Assembly: GCF_016888515.1 (NCBI RefSeq)
Contig: NZ_JAFEJK010000001.1
Coordinates: 2,768,677-2,832,676 of the forward strand
Source of the DNA: Shimia biformata
GTDB taxonomy: Bacteria > Pseudomonadota > Alphaproteobacteria > Rhodobacterales > Rhodobacteraceae
Direction of reading: 5' to 3'
Length of the DNA: 64,000 bases
The position numbers were made by a program, and so were the translations under genes. Below are positions 1-8,937 of this stretch, one piece after another (the stretch's first letter is position 1; every line of letters begins with the position of its first letter). The notes beneath the pieces were generated by a model that saw only the letters and a list, made by a program, of their open reading frames with translations, did no database searches and had not been told where the DNA came from.

Positions 1-551
1 TCATCTTCGATGTCGATCTCGATCTCGGGCGCGTCCTGATCGGCGCGCTCGGCATATTCATCGGCCAGCGGCATCAGCGCGACATAGAGGTCGTTCATCC
101 CCTCGCCATGTTCGGCGGACAGGCGGATCGGCTCGCCCAGGCCAAGCGACCAGGCATCGATGACACCGGCATCGGCAGCCGCGCCTTCGCCCTTGTTGGC
201 CGCCAACAGCACATGAGCTGACCGTTTGCGCAGGATTTCGGCGAACATCATGTCCATTGGCGTCACCCCGGCGCGGGCGTCGATCATGAACAGGCAGATG
301 TCGGCCATGTCCACCGCGCGTTCGGTCAGGCGGCGCATGCGGCCCTGCAAACTGTCGTCGGTCGCGTCTTCCAGCCCGGCGGTGTCGATCACGGTGAACC
401 GCAAATCCCCCAGCCGCGCCTCGCCTTCGCGCAAATCGCGCGTGACGCCCGGCTGGTCATCGACCAGCGCGAGCTTCTTACCGACAAGGCGGTTGAACAG
501 TGTGGATTTGCCCACATTCGGGCGCCCCACGATGGCGAGGGTAAAGCTCAT
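1..551 (-). CDS. der: GTPase Der (EngA), N-terminal part
   Basis: Ribosome-associated double GTPase needed for assembly of the 50S subunit in the cytosol. Only the first 183 residues lie in the window; the gene continues past base 1. The protein begins [17 protein letters not shown], giving a P-loop (GRPNVGKS) at residues 9-16, followed by the switch motif DQPGVTRD, the G3 motif DTAGLED and the G4-like ANKGE, which together are the first G domain of Der. It ends the minus-strand cluster yfgM-like, bamB-like, der, 48 bp after the bamB-like stop. The same gene order in Escherichia coli supports the call. The second G domain and KH-like domain cannot be seen. Confidence 0.93.
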   Translation of the reverse strand, partial: MSFTLAIVGRPNVGKSTLFNRLVGKKLALVDDQPGVTRDLREGEARLGDLRFTVIDTAGLEDATDDSLQGRMRRLTERAVDMADICLFMIDARAGVTPMDMMFAEILRKRSAHVLLAANKGEGAAADAGVIDAWSLGLGEPIRLSAEHGEGMNDLYVALMPLADEYAERADQDAPEIEIDIED

Positions 552-599
552 TGAACTTCTCCGAGACGAATAAGGACGCCCCGATACACCATTCCGCGC

Positions 600-1901
600 T
601 TAACGGAAAGCGTGCAATTGGCCGTTGGACCCGACAACGTAAAGCGTGCCGCCCGCGACAGCCATGCCGGTTGCGGCACCTCCGGGGATCTCGACGCTGT
701 GGACCAGCGCCCCGGACCTTGGGTCAAAGACCCGCAGCAGGCCGTCTGACGAGGCAACGATGATTTGGCTGCCCGCAAGGACCGGGCCGAAATGGGCATA
801 GACCGCCGCCTGCTTGCGCGGCTTGTCTTTCTTGAACAGCGGTAGTTCGACCGACCAGATCGGCTCACCCGACCCGGCGTCGAGCCGTATCAGGTGATTG
901 CGGTCCGAGACCAGAAAGACACTGCCGCCCGCTGGCCAGACCGGGCTGATGGCACCTTCGTTGGCCGTCCACAGACGTTCGCCCGTGTCGATGTTCAGCG
1001 CCACAGTGCGGCCCGAGTAATTGGCGGCATAGACGCGGCGGCCGTCGATTACAGGATCGCCCGAGACGTCGCCAACCGTCCCCGAGGCATAACCGACGCG
1101 CTGCCCCTGCACCCCGGCATCCCAAAGGCGCACGCCACCGCGACGGAACGCGGCCTGCAACTCGCCCGAGCCAAATGCAAAGATCGCCAGTCGGTCATCC
1201 ACCGCCGGCGCCGAGGCCGAATGCAACCCGGCGATATTGGGAACCGAGCCCAGCTGCCATTCCGTTTTGCCGGTTTCGGCATTGATCGCCCAGGCGGTAT
1301 CGTTGCCTGCCACGATATAGACCTTGTCACCGTAAATCGTGGGCGACCCACTGCCGACCGCCTGCAACCGCTGTTCCCAGATCTCGTTTCCGGTGGCTGG
1401 ATCCAGCGCCTTCAGATGACCGAATCCGGACGCGACATAAAGTTTGCCATTGCCAAAGGCGATGCCACCGCCCGCGGATTCCGACGGCTTGTCACGCACC
1501 GGCACCAGGCTTTTCTGCCACAGCGTCTGTCCGGACGGAGACGTCGCGGTAACCGTCGATTCCGAATCCATGGTGAAAATGCGCCCACCCGCCACGACCG
1601 GATCGGCCACGATGCGGTTGCGCTTGCCCTCGCCCTTGCCGATCGACGCGCTCCAGGCAAGCGTCGGCCGCGCCGAAAGGGCGGCGTTGCGGGTGCGATA
1701 TTTCGGCGTGCCGATTCGATGGGTCCATTCGGCGTTCTTGACCTGCCCCGGCAGGCTGATCGCGCGATCCTGGTTTACGATTTCGGCAGACTGGTTCGGG
1801 CGAAGTTCTTCCCGCTTGCCGGGAAGGATCACCTCTTTGTCGCCGCACCCGACAAGAATGGCCGTGGCTGTCAGGGCAAACACCCAATTCCTGATCGTCA
1901 C
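600..1901 (-). CDS. bamB: BamB-like outer-membrane assembly lipoprotein (PQQ-type beta-propeller)
   Basis: Predicted lipoprotein of 433 aa with a GTG start and a lipobox LVGC ending at Cys19. The rest consists of repeated beta-propeller blades of the PQQ_2 type, with recurrent A-x-(D/N)-x-x-T/S-G-x-x-x-W patterns such as LDPATGNEIWEQ, INAETGKTEWQ and LDAGSGEPIW. In the family, BamB helps BamA fold outer-membrane beta-barrels from the periplasmic face. The gene lies between a TPR/YfgM-like gene and der, the classical bamB neighbourhood, and is probably co-transcribed with both (gaps of 47 and 48 bp). A generic PQQ-repeat lipoprotein is the alternative, but lipobox and synteny favour BamB. Confidence 0.85.
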   Translation of the reverse strand: MTIRNWVFALTATAILVGCGDKEVILPGKREELRPNQSAEIVNQDRAISLPGQVKNAEWTHRIGTPKYRTRNAALSARPTLAWSASIGKGEGKRNRIVADPVVAGGRIFTMDSESTVTATSPSGQTLWQKSLVPVRDKPSESAGGGIAFGNGKLYVASGFGHLKALDPATGNEIWEQRLQAVGSGSPTIYGDKVYIVAGNDTAWAINAETGKTEWQLGSVPNIAGLHSASAPAVDDRLAIFAFGSGELQAAFRRGGVRLWDAGVQGQRVGYASGTVGDVSGDPVIDGRRVYAANYSGRTVALNIDTGERLWTANEGAISPVWPAGGSVFLVSDRNHLIRLDAGSGEPIWSVELPLFKKDKPRKQAAVYAHFGPVLAGSQIIVASSDGLLRVFDPRSGALVHSVEIPGGAATGMAVAGGTLYVVGSNGQLHAFR

Positions 1902-1948
1902 TGCGTCCGCCCCCCTGGGTTGCCCGACTTCGTTCCCGTTCTCCGGGT

Positions 1949-2620
1949 TTATTGCGACGGCGTGTTGCCTGCCGGCTCACCGCCCAATGCCACAATCAAC
2001 TGTGTTGACCTGCGACGCAAGCCCGGCGTCGCGGAGGCATCGGCGACGATACGCTGCAAACGCTCAAGTGCGGCGCCTGCGTCGCCGGTCTCGATGTCGA
2101 GAAGCGCCAGTTGTTCCTGCGCCAGAAGCGAAAGCGGCGCGCCGGGCACGGCAAGCGATTCCAGCGCCACGCGGCGTTCCGCCTGGTCCATCGCGGTGCC
2201 TGCCGCAACGATGGCCTTGAACAGTGCGATCTGGCGATAGAACTCGGGGATATCGCTGCCGCCGTTGGCAATCGTCATCAGTGTTTCCGATGCCCCTGCC
2301 CCGTCGCCATCCGCCGCTTGCTGGGCAGCGGCCAGGAACCGCGCGACCATGTCGGCCTCGGCCCCTTCGACATCGACCGCCTTCAGCGCCGCGATCCGGG
2401 CCGCGGGGTCATTTTCGGACAGGGCCGTCAGGATTGCATCGCCTGCGGCCTCGGCCGCGGCGCGGGTCTGCGCCTTGCGGTATTCGTTGAACGCGGCCCC
2501 GCCGACGATCAGCACAACGGCAAGGACCGCGATCCAGCCGTATTTCCGCATCGTCGCGAACAGCTTGTCGCGGCGGACCTCTTCGGTGACTTCTTCAATG
2601 AAACTGTCGGTGTCGCTCAC
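1949..2620 (-). CDS. YfgM-like membrane-anchored TPR protein
   Basis: 223-aa protein starting with GTG, preceded by a purine-rich ribosome site (AAGGGGAAA). A cytosolic N-terminus rich in acidic residues is followed by one membrane segment at about residues 29-46 (GWIAVLAVVLIVGGAAF), then an all-helical alanine-rich C-terminal part with TPR character. This is the architecture of YfgM, a periplasmic chaperone-network protein found near SecYEG and the Bam machinery. It is first in the minus-strand cluster with the bamB-like gene and der, the same order as in enterobacteria. Family assignment rests on topology and synteny rather than on a diagnostic motif. Confidence 0.78.
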   Translation of the reverse strand: MSDTDSFIEEVTEEVRRDKLFATMRKYGWIAVLAVVLIVGGAAFNEYRKAQTRAAAEAAGDAILTALSENDPAARIAALKAVDVEGAEADMVARFLAAAQQAADGDGAGASETLMTIANGGSDIPEFYRQIALFKAIVAAGTAMDQAERRVALESLAVPGAPLSLLAQEQLALLDIETGDAGAALERLQRIVADASATPGLRRRSTQLIVALGGEPAGNTPSQ

Positions 2621-2715
2621 GCCGTTTCCCCTTTGATTTGGTTCCTCTTACGGCAAAGCCAGAAAGCCCTCAAGAGGCGGAGAAATGCACAAACTGTCAC
2701 CTTAGCGCCCCAAAA

Positions 2716-2733
2716 CTGAACTAATCGGTTCAG
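2716..2733. promoter_or_regulatory. Candidate TetR-type operator upstream of the RND pump
   Basis: A perfect dyad CTGAAC-N6-GTTCAG lies in the 194-bp divergent spacer between the yfgM-like gene and the RND adaptor, about 80 bp before the adaptor start. Dyads of this size and spacing are typical of TetR/AcrR family repressors of efflux pumps. No tetR gene is adjacent, so the regulator would be encoded elsewhere. Binding is inferred. Confidence 0.5.
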
Positions 2734-2814
2734 AAATTGCCTCAAAGCCGTTGCATTTGCTGTCCAAGGTATTATTTGGCTTGGCAAGCACAGGACAGAC
2801 AAAGGACAGCCCGC

Positions 2815-4056
2815 ATGCGTCCCATTCCGATGATCACCGCTATTCTGGTGACGGCGTTCCTATTCTATGTCGTGGTTGAGCGTGACACGCTGATGGCGTT
2901 TGCCTCGGCGGACGCGGGATCGGTGCAAGCCACCGAAACCGTCGCCACCGTGACCGAGGAGGTGGCGCAAAGCGATGCGGTGCCCGCCGTGGGGGTCATC
3001 GCGATCCACTCGACCGCTTCCCAGATCGATTCGGCGGTTGTCCTGCGCGGTGAAACACGCGCCGCACGTTCGGTCGAGGTGCGCGCCGAAACATCGGCGC
3101 GGGTCATTTCGGAACCGCTGCGCAAGGGCGCGTCCGTCGATGAGGGCGCAGTGCTGTGCCAGCTTGAACTCGGCACCCGCGAAGCATCGCTGGCTGAGGC
3201 AAACGCTCGTCTGGAAGAAGCGCAGGCAAAAGTCCCCGAAGCGCAGGCCCGTCTGGTGGAGGCGACAGCCCGCCTGAGCGAAGCAAGGCTGAACCAGAAC
3301 GCGGCCAACAAACTGTCCGAAGGCGGCTATGCCTCGGAAACCCGTGTTGCATCGGCAGAGGCCGCTGTTCAGGCCGCGCTTGCGTCGGTCCAGTCGGCAC
3401 AATCCGGGCTGCGCTCGGCAAATGCCGGGATCGAATCGGCAGAGGCCGCCGTTGCCGCCGCCGAACGCGAGATCGGGCGACTGACCATTACCGCCCCCTT
3501 CTCCGGGGTGCTGGAAACCGACACAGCCGAACTGGGCAGCCTTCTGCAGCCCGGTTCGCTGTGCGGCACGGTCATGCAGATGGACCCGATCAAGATCGTC
3601 GGGTTCGTGCCGGAAACCGAAGTGAACCGGGTGAACCTCGGCGCGTCGGCCGGGGCGCGGATGGCCAATGGCGACGTGGTCACGGGCACGGTCGGCTTCA
3701 TCGCCCGATCCGCCGACCCGGTGACACGCACCTTCATGGTCGAGATCGACGCCCCCAACACCGATCTGCGCATCCGCGATGGCCAGACTGCGGAAATCGC
3801 CATCCAGTCCGATGGCGCCACCGCCCATCTGGTGCCGCAATCTGCCCTGACACTGAACGACCACGGCACACTTGGGGTTCGCGTGGTCGCGGCGGACAAC
3901 ACCGCACAGTTCGCAGCCGTTGAACTGGTCCGCGACAGTGCTGACGGCGTCTGGGTCGACGGATTGCCGGAACAGGTGGATGTCATTGTCGTCGGACAGG
4001 AATACGTCACCGACGGGGTCATCGTTGCACCCAGTTTCGAAGGGCTGACCAAATGA
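2815..4056 (+). CDS. RND efflux periplasmic adaptor (membrane fusion protein)
   Basis: 413-aa adaptor that would bridge an inner-membrane RND permease to an outer-membrane channel. An N-terminal hydrophobic anchor (MITAILVTAFLFYVVV, about residues 6-21) is followed by a lipoyl-like half (VVLRGETRAARSVEVRAE), a long alanine/glutamate-rich coiled-coil hairpin at about residues 122-222, the second lipoyl half (LTITAPFSGVLETD) and a beta-barrel domain. I chose the ATG at 2815; the reading frame is open upstream to 2737, but those codons overlap the operator region and encode no sensible signal. The stop overlaps the permease ATG (ATGA), indicating translational coupling. Substrate unknown. Confidence 0.9.
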   Translation: MRPIPMITAILVTAFLFYVVVERDTLMAFASADAGSVQATETVATVTEEVAQSDAVPAVGVIAIHSTASQIDSAVVLRGETRAARSVEVRAETSARVISEPLRKGASVDEGAVLCQLELGTREASLAEANARLEEAQAKVPEAQARLVEATARLSEARLNQNAANKLSEGGYASETRVASAEAAVQAALASVQSAQSGLRSANAGIESAEAAVAAAEREIGRLTITAPFSGVLETDTAELGSLLQPGSLCGTVMQMDPIKIVGFVPETEVNRVNLGASAGARMANGDVVTGTVGFIARSADPVTRTFMVEIDAPNTDLRIRDGQTAEIAIQSDGATAHLVPQSALTLNDHGTLGVRVVAADNTAQFAAVELVRDSADGVWVDGLPEQVDVIVVGQEYVTDGVIVAPSFEGLTK

Positions 4057-7000
4057 TCGGCATGGTAGATTGGGCCGCCGATCGCGCGCGGATGGTGCTG
4101 GCGTTTATCGCGCTCTCGCTGCTGGTGGGCGGATACGCCTACTGGAACCTGCCCAAAGAAGGTGAGCCGGACATTCAAATTCCGGCTCTTTTCGTTTCGG
4201 TGCCCTTCCCCGGCATCTCGGCGGTCGACAGTGAATCTCTGCTGGTCCGGCCAATGGAGACCGAGCTTTCGGATCTCGACGGGCTGAAGACAATGCGGTC
4301 CACCGCCGCGGAAGGCTATGCCGGGCTGTTCCTTGAGTTCGAGTTCGGCTGGGACAAGTCCAAAGTCATGGCGGACGTGCGCGAGGCGATGAACACCGCC
4401 GAGGGCCAGTTCCCGGACGGGTTTGAAAAATATACGATCAACGAGATCAATTTCTCGGAATTCCCGATCATCATCGTGAACCTGACTGGCGACGTGCCGG
4501 AACGCACGATGGCGCAGGTCGCCAAGAAGTTGCAGGACCGTCTTGAAGGTCTTGATGCGGTGCTTGAGGCCGGGATTGCCGGCAACCGCGACGAGATGGT
4601 CGAGGTCATTATCGACCCGCTGCGCCTTGAGGCCTATAACGTCACGGCCGGAGAGCTGATCACCGTTGTCCAGAACAACAACCAGCTGATCGCCGCTGGC
4701 GAGATCGAGACATCAAGCGGCAAGTTCGCGGTCAAGATCCCATCCTCTTTCAGCGAAGCGCGCGACATCTACACCCTTCCGGTCAAGACAAACGGCGACC
4801 GTGTGGTCACGCTGGGCGATCTTGCGGAAATCAACCTGACCTTCGAAGACCGCAAGGGCACCGCCCGTTTCAACGGTGAGAACACGGTCGCGCTGCAGGT
4901 CGTCAAGCGCAAGGGGTTCAACCTGATCGGCACCGCCGAACTGGTGAAACAAGAGGTCGACAAGGCCGCCGCCGACTGGCCGGACGAGTTGAAGGCCGCC
5001 GTCGAAGTCGGCACCTCGAACGACCAGAGCCGCATCGTCGGCTCTATGGTCAGCCAGCTTGAGGGTTCGGTTCTGACCGCCATCGCGCTGGTGATGATCG
5101 TCGTGCTGGCGGCGCTTGGTAGCCGGGCCGCGCTGCTGGTCGGCTTTGCCATCCCGACCTCGTTCCTGTTGTGTTTCGCGCTGCTGGCGGCCATGGACAT
5201 CACCATTTCCAACATCGTGATGTTCGGCCTGATCCTTGCCGTGGGGATGCTGGTCGACGGGGCCATTGTTGTCGTCGAATACGCCGACAAGCGGATCGAG
5301 GAAGGCACCGGCCCCATGCATGCCTATGTCGAGGCCGCCAAGCGCATGTTCTGGCCCATCGTATCCTCGACCGCGACCACGCTCTGCGCCTTCCTGCCGA
5401 TGCTGTTCTGGCCCGGTGTGCCGGGTGAGTTCATGGGGATGCTGCCCGTCACGCTGATCTTCGTTTTGTCGGCCTCTCTGGTTGTGGCACTGATCTATCT
5501 GCCGGTCCTGGGCGGCGTCTCGGGCCGCCTCAGCCGCAAGTTCCACGTCGCTTCGGAATGGCTGCGGGCGCATACACCCTGGTTCGTGCGCGCGGCGCTC
5601 GTGACACTTGCACTTTGGGCTCTATTTGTTGGCGCCATGACCGGGATCAACCCCGACTATGTTCCCGCCATTGCCGTTGTACGCGCTTTCATTGCTGAGA
5701 ACTGGTGGGCGTTTTTTGCCACTCCGGCACTTTACGCTTTGCAATTTTTGCCTTTCCTTCTGGCCGCCTTTGCCGCGTCCATAACGCTGGATGCAGCCCG
5801 GATCGAGCGTCGGCAAAAACGGATCAAATCCGGATTCCGCCTGTCGCCCTTTGGATGGTTCATCAAGCTGATCGCTGGCAACCCGATCATGCCTTTGGTG
5901 TCGATTGCCGCGGTCATCGCCTTCGTATTCGTTGTTTTCGGCTATTTCGGAGAGAACAACAAAGGCGTCGAGTTCTTCGTCGAATCCGAACCCGAACAGG
6001 CCATCGTCTATGTCCGCGCGCGCGGCAACCACAGCCTTGAGCAAAAGGATGCGCTGCTGAAACGCGCCGAGGAAATCGTGCTGCGCCATCCCGGTGTCCA
6101 GACCGCGTTTGCCTTTGCCGGCGAAGGCGGGCTGAACAGCAATACCGGCGGCGCCCAGGCCCCGAAGGACACGATTGGCCAGATCCAGCTTGAGACCATT
6201 CCGTGGGAAGACCGCCCCGACGCCCGCGAGGACTGGTTCACCATTCCGGTGATCGGCTATACCGTCACCCGCGCCGTCAAGGACCTGGAGTGGGATGGCG
6301 ACAAGGTCATCGACGAATTGACCGCCGAGCTTGAACAGCTGCCCGGCACCAAGATCGAAATCCTTGCCGCGTCGCGTGGGCCCGCATCGGCCAAACCGGT
6401 GCATCTGCGCGTCAAGGGCGATGACTGGGAAGACCTGTTGTCTTCGGCGCGGATCGTGCGTGAACAATACGAGGCAACGCCCGGCCTGACCCTGATCGAA
6501 GACACGCTTCCCCTGCCCGGTATCGACTGGCAGATCGACGTCGACGTGGCCCGCGCCGGTCGTTTCGGCGCGGACGTGGCCACCGTGGGTGGCATGGTTC
6601 AGCTGGTAACGCGCGGCATCCTTCTGGACACGATGCGCGTTGACAGTTCCGAAGAGGAAATCGAAATCCGCGTGCGCCTGCCGGAAGAGGACCGCGTGCT
6701 GTCGACGCTCGACAACCTCAAGGTCCGCACCGCCGAGGGGCTGGTGCCGCTCTCGAACTTCATCACCCGCAAGCCGGTCGAGAAGCTGGCCGAGATCAAC
6801 CGCGTCGAACAGAAACGGTATTTCGACATCAAGGCGGGTGTGATGTCCGGGCTGTTCAAGGTGACGAAAGACGGCGAAACCTTGGGCTATGTAAAAGAGT
6901 TTGAAGGAAAGGTCCTACCTGTCTATGGCGACGATGGTTATCTCGGAGTTACAAACAGCGCTGGTGATCCTTACACGATTATTGCTTCTGAAGACCGGGA

Positions 7001-7982
7001 AAGACTTGCGCGAGAATTTGCGACGGAAGGTAGCAAACTGGTTGCCGTCACCCCGGGCGAACAGATCGCCACGCTGACCAAATGGCTTGAAACCAAGCCC
7101 CTGCCCACAGGGATAGAGTGGGAATGGACCGGTGACCAGGAAGACGAGGCCGAAAGCCAGGCCTTCCTGATGTCGGCCTTCATGGGCGCATTGGGGCTGA
7201 TGTTCATTATCCTTCTGGCGCAGTTCAACAGCTTCTATAACTCGGTGCTGGTCCTCCTGGCGGTTGTGCTGTCCACCACAGGCGTCCTGATCGGGATGCT
7301 GGTCATGGATCAGGCATTCTCGATCATCATGACCGGGACCGGGATCGTGGCACTGGCGGGGATCGTGGTGAACAACAACATTGTTCTGATCGACACCTAT
7401 CAGGAATACAGCCGTTACATGCCGCGGATCGAGGCGATCATTCGCACCGCACAGGCCCGTATCCGCCCGGTTCTGCTGACCACCATCACCACCATGGCTG
7501 GTCTTGCACCGATGATGTACGGGCTGAGCCTCGATTTCATCAACGGTGGCTACTCGTTTGATTCACCGACCTCGCTGTGGTGGAAACAGCTTGCCACGGC
7601 CGTCGTGTTCGGGCTTGGCATCGCAACGGTCCTGACGCTGGTCTTTACCCCGTCCATGCTTGCGCTGCGGGTCTGGTTCGGCACCTATGTCCACTGGTTC
7701 GCCATGCTTTTGGCCAAGCTGTCCATGGGTCAGTCCAGCCGCGCCGCACAGGACTGGGCGCTCAGCCGTGCGGCGGGGCGTGTTACCTCGCCGACGATCC
7801 TGTGGGATGACGACCTGTTGCCGGAACGCGCCACCGACTACGAGGATGACATGTCCGTGGTAAACGCCACCGATGTTCAGGCCGTGGTCAAGATGCGTGA
7901 CGGCGCAGAACAGGATCAGGATGGCGACGAAGGCGACGACAAGGACAGCCCCGGCGACGGCACCATCCGCGCCGCCGAATAG
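4053..7982 (+). CDS. RND efflux permease with extra inserted segments
   Basis: Proton-driven AcrB/MexB-type permease. At 1309 aa it is well above the roughly 1030-1050 aa usual for the family. It has the N-terminal transmembrane helix, the first porter region (residues about 40-330), a membrane block with family signatures such as GMLVDGAIVVVEYADKRIEEG, a second porter region, and the second membrane block (ALAGIVVNNNIVLIDTYQEY). Two segments explain the extra length: about residues 511-602, adding hydrophobic helices, and about 930-996, a soluble insert. The second (near 6901-7020) has about 48% GC by hand count, against a clearly higher background. The C-terminus is an acidic Asp/Glu/Gln-rich tail. 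Partner adaptor is directly upstream; no outer-membrane channel gene is nearby. Confidence 0.9.
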   Translation: MIGMVDWAADRARMVLAFIALSLLVGGYAYWNLPKEGEPDIQIPALFVSVPFPGISAVDSESLLVRPMETELSDLDGLKTMRSTAAEGYAGLFLEFEFGWDKSKVMADVREAMNTAEGQFPDGFEKYTINEINFSEFPIIIVNLTGDVPERTMAQVAKKLQDRLEGLDAVLEAGIAGNRDEMVEVIIDPLRLEAYNVTAGELITVVQNNNQLIAAGEIETSSGKFAVKIPSSFSEARDIYTLPVKTNGDRVVTLGDLAEINLTFEDRKGTARFNGENTVALQVVKRKGFNLIGTAELVKQEVDKAAADWPDELKAAVEVGTSNDQSRIVGSMVSQLEGSVLTAIALVMIVVLAALGSRAALLVGFAIPTSFLLCFALLAAMDITISNIVMFGLILAVGMLVDGAIVVVEYADKRIEEGTGPMHAYVEAAKRMFWPIVSSTATTLCAFLPMLFWPGVPGEFMGMLPVTLIFVLSASLVVALIYLPVLGGVSGRLSRKFHVASEWLRAHTPWFVRAALVTLALWALFVGAMTGINPDYVPAIAVVRAFIAENWWAFFATPALYALQFLPFLLAAFAASITLDAARIERRQKRIKSGFRLSPFGWFIKLIAGNPIMPLVSIAAVIAFVFVVFGYFGENNKGVEFFVESEPEQAIVYVRARGNHSLEQKDALLKRAEEIVLRHPGVQTAFAFAGEGGLNSNTGGAQAPKDTIGQIQLETIPWEDRPDAREDWFTIPVIGYTVTRAVKDLEWDGDKVIDELTAELEQLPGTKIEILAASRGPASAKPVHLRVKGDDWEDLLSSARIVREQYEATPGLTLIEDTLPLPGIDWQIDVDVARAGRFGADVATVGGMVQLVTRGILLDTMRVDSSEEEIEIRVRLPEEDRVLSTLDNLKVRTAEGLVPLSNFITRKPVEKLAEINRVEQKRYFDIKAGVMSGLFKVTKDGETLGYVKEFEGKVLPVYGDDGYLGVTNSAGDPYTIIASEDRERLAREFATEGSKLVAVTPGEQIATLTKWLETKPLPTGIEWEWTGDQEDEAESQAFLMSAFMGALGLMFIILLAQFNSFYNSVLVLLAVVLSTTGVLIGMLVMDQAFSIIMTGTGIVALAGIVVNNNIVLIDTYQEYSRYMPRIEAIIRTAQARIRPVLLTTITTMAGLAPMMYGLSLDFINGGYSFDSPTSLWWKQLATAVVFGLGIATVLTLVFTPSMLALRVWFGTYVHWFAMLLAKLSMGQSSRAAQDWALSRAAGRVTSPTILWDDDLLPERATDYEDDMSVVNATDVQAVVKMRDGAEQDQDGDEGDDKDSPGDGTIRAAE

Positions 7983-8033
7983 CGCCTTATCTGTCGCCGC
8001 CTCCTCAGGACCAGAGTTGCGCGACAAGACGGA

Positions 8034-8062
8034 CCTACACCGGGACCGCAACCCGGTGTAGG
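8034..8062. other. Perfect 11-bp stem-loop after the RND pump
   Basis: Arms 8034-8044 (CCTACACCGGG) and 8052-8062 pair perfectly around a 7-nt loop in the 142-bp spacer between the RND permease and the GNAT gene. There is no T-tract, so it may be an mRNA 3'-end stabiliser or a Rho-related structure rather than a classical intrinsic terminator. Confidence 0.55.
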
Positions 8063-8124
8063 ATGTCCCTGCCCCGGCCCGCACCGACCCTCTTCAGACA
8101 GGCCGGGAAGCGATCAAGGGGGGC

Positions 8125-8931
8125 ATGATGATCCTGACCACCAAGACCCTACGCCTCAGGCCGCTGCGCCGCGCCGACACCGATGACATCGCCAAGGTGA
8201 TCTTTTCGGACCCCGAGGTCGTGGCGACGCTGGCCCATGACACAAGGCGCCCCGGCGATGCGCTGAAAGAAGCCGCTAAATGGACCGATCTGATGGCCGA
8301 GGACGGTGACCGCGATATCTGGCAGCAGGGCGGTCTTGGCCTGTTCGCGATCTCGCCGCTTCATGCACCGGACCGGATCATGGGGGCAGCAGGGTTTTAC
8401 CTGGACCGAGCCCCGGAAGGGGTCTGGGCGGGCGAGTTCTTTTATGCGCTTGGATCGGCCTTCCACGGCCAGGGCGTGATGACCGAGGCCGCAGACGCCC
8501 TGACCCACGCCTTCTGGTCACTGCCGGATGCCGGAGGGGTCTATGCGGTCTACTGGGACCACGTGAACGAGGCGTCAGGCAAGATCCTGCGCCGCTGCGG
8601 AATGACCGAAACCGGACGCCGGTCATTGCGTGATGAGTATCGGCCTGATCGGTGCCGGGCGATGTTCGAATATGACCTCTGGCGGCTTGGACAAGCCGAC
8701 GACATGTCCAAACCCGAGGCCGTCGGCATTGCCGCCCGGCGCGCCGGGGCCGCTGTTGCCGAGGGAATTCTGGAACAGGAAGAAACTCTTGCCGAACTGT
8801 CCAAGGCCTATGGCGCGCCCCTGCCGCTTGTTGCGACCGCCTTGTTCAGGATGGCGCTGGACGAACCCGGCATGGCCTATCTCGAACGCCGCAACCCGGC
8901 GTATCCTGACCTTGAATTAAAAGGGTTCTAG
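8125..8931 (+). CDS. GNAT-family N-acetyltransferase (RimJ/RimL-like) with C-terminal extension
   Basis: 268-aa protein. Residues 1-180 fit a RimJ/RimL-type GNAT fold: an N-terminal TLRLRPLRRADTDDI strand-helix, the acetyl-CoA loop region ALGSAFHGQGVMTEAA, and the late pattern NEASGKILRRCGM seen in ribosomal-protein acetyltransferases. About 80 further residues form a helical alanine/leucine-rich extension not typical of the family. Two ATGs occur in tandem (8125 and 8128) after a G-rich stretch; either could start translation. It stands alone on the plus strand, convergent with the ABC exporter gene. The acetyl acceptor is not predictable. Confidence 0.82.
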   Translation: MMILTTKTLRLRPLRRADTDDIAKVIFSDPEVVATLAHDTRRPGDALKEAAKWTDLMAEDGDRDIWQQGGLGLFAISPLHAPDRIMGAAGFYLDRAPEGVWAGEFFYALGSAFHGQGVMTEAADALTHAFWSLPDAGGVYAVYWDHVNEASGKILRRCGMTETGRRSLRDEYRPDRCRAMFEYDLWRLGQADDMSKPEAVGIAARRAGAAVAEGILEQEETLAELSKAYGAPLPLVATALFRMALDEPGMAYLERRNPAYPDLELKGF

Positions 8932-8937
8932 GCCGTC

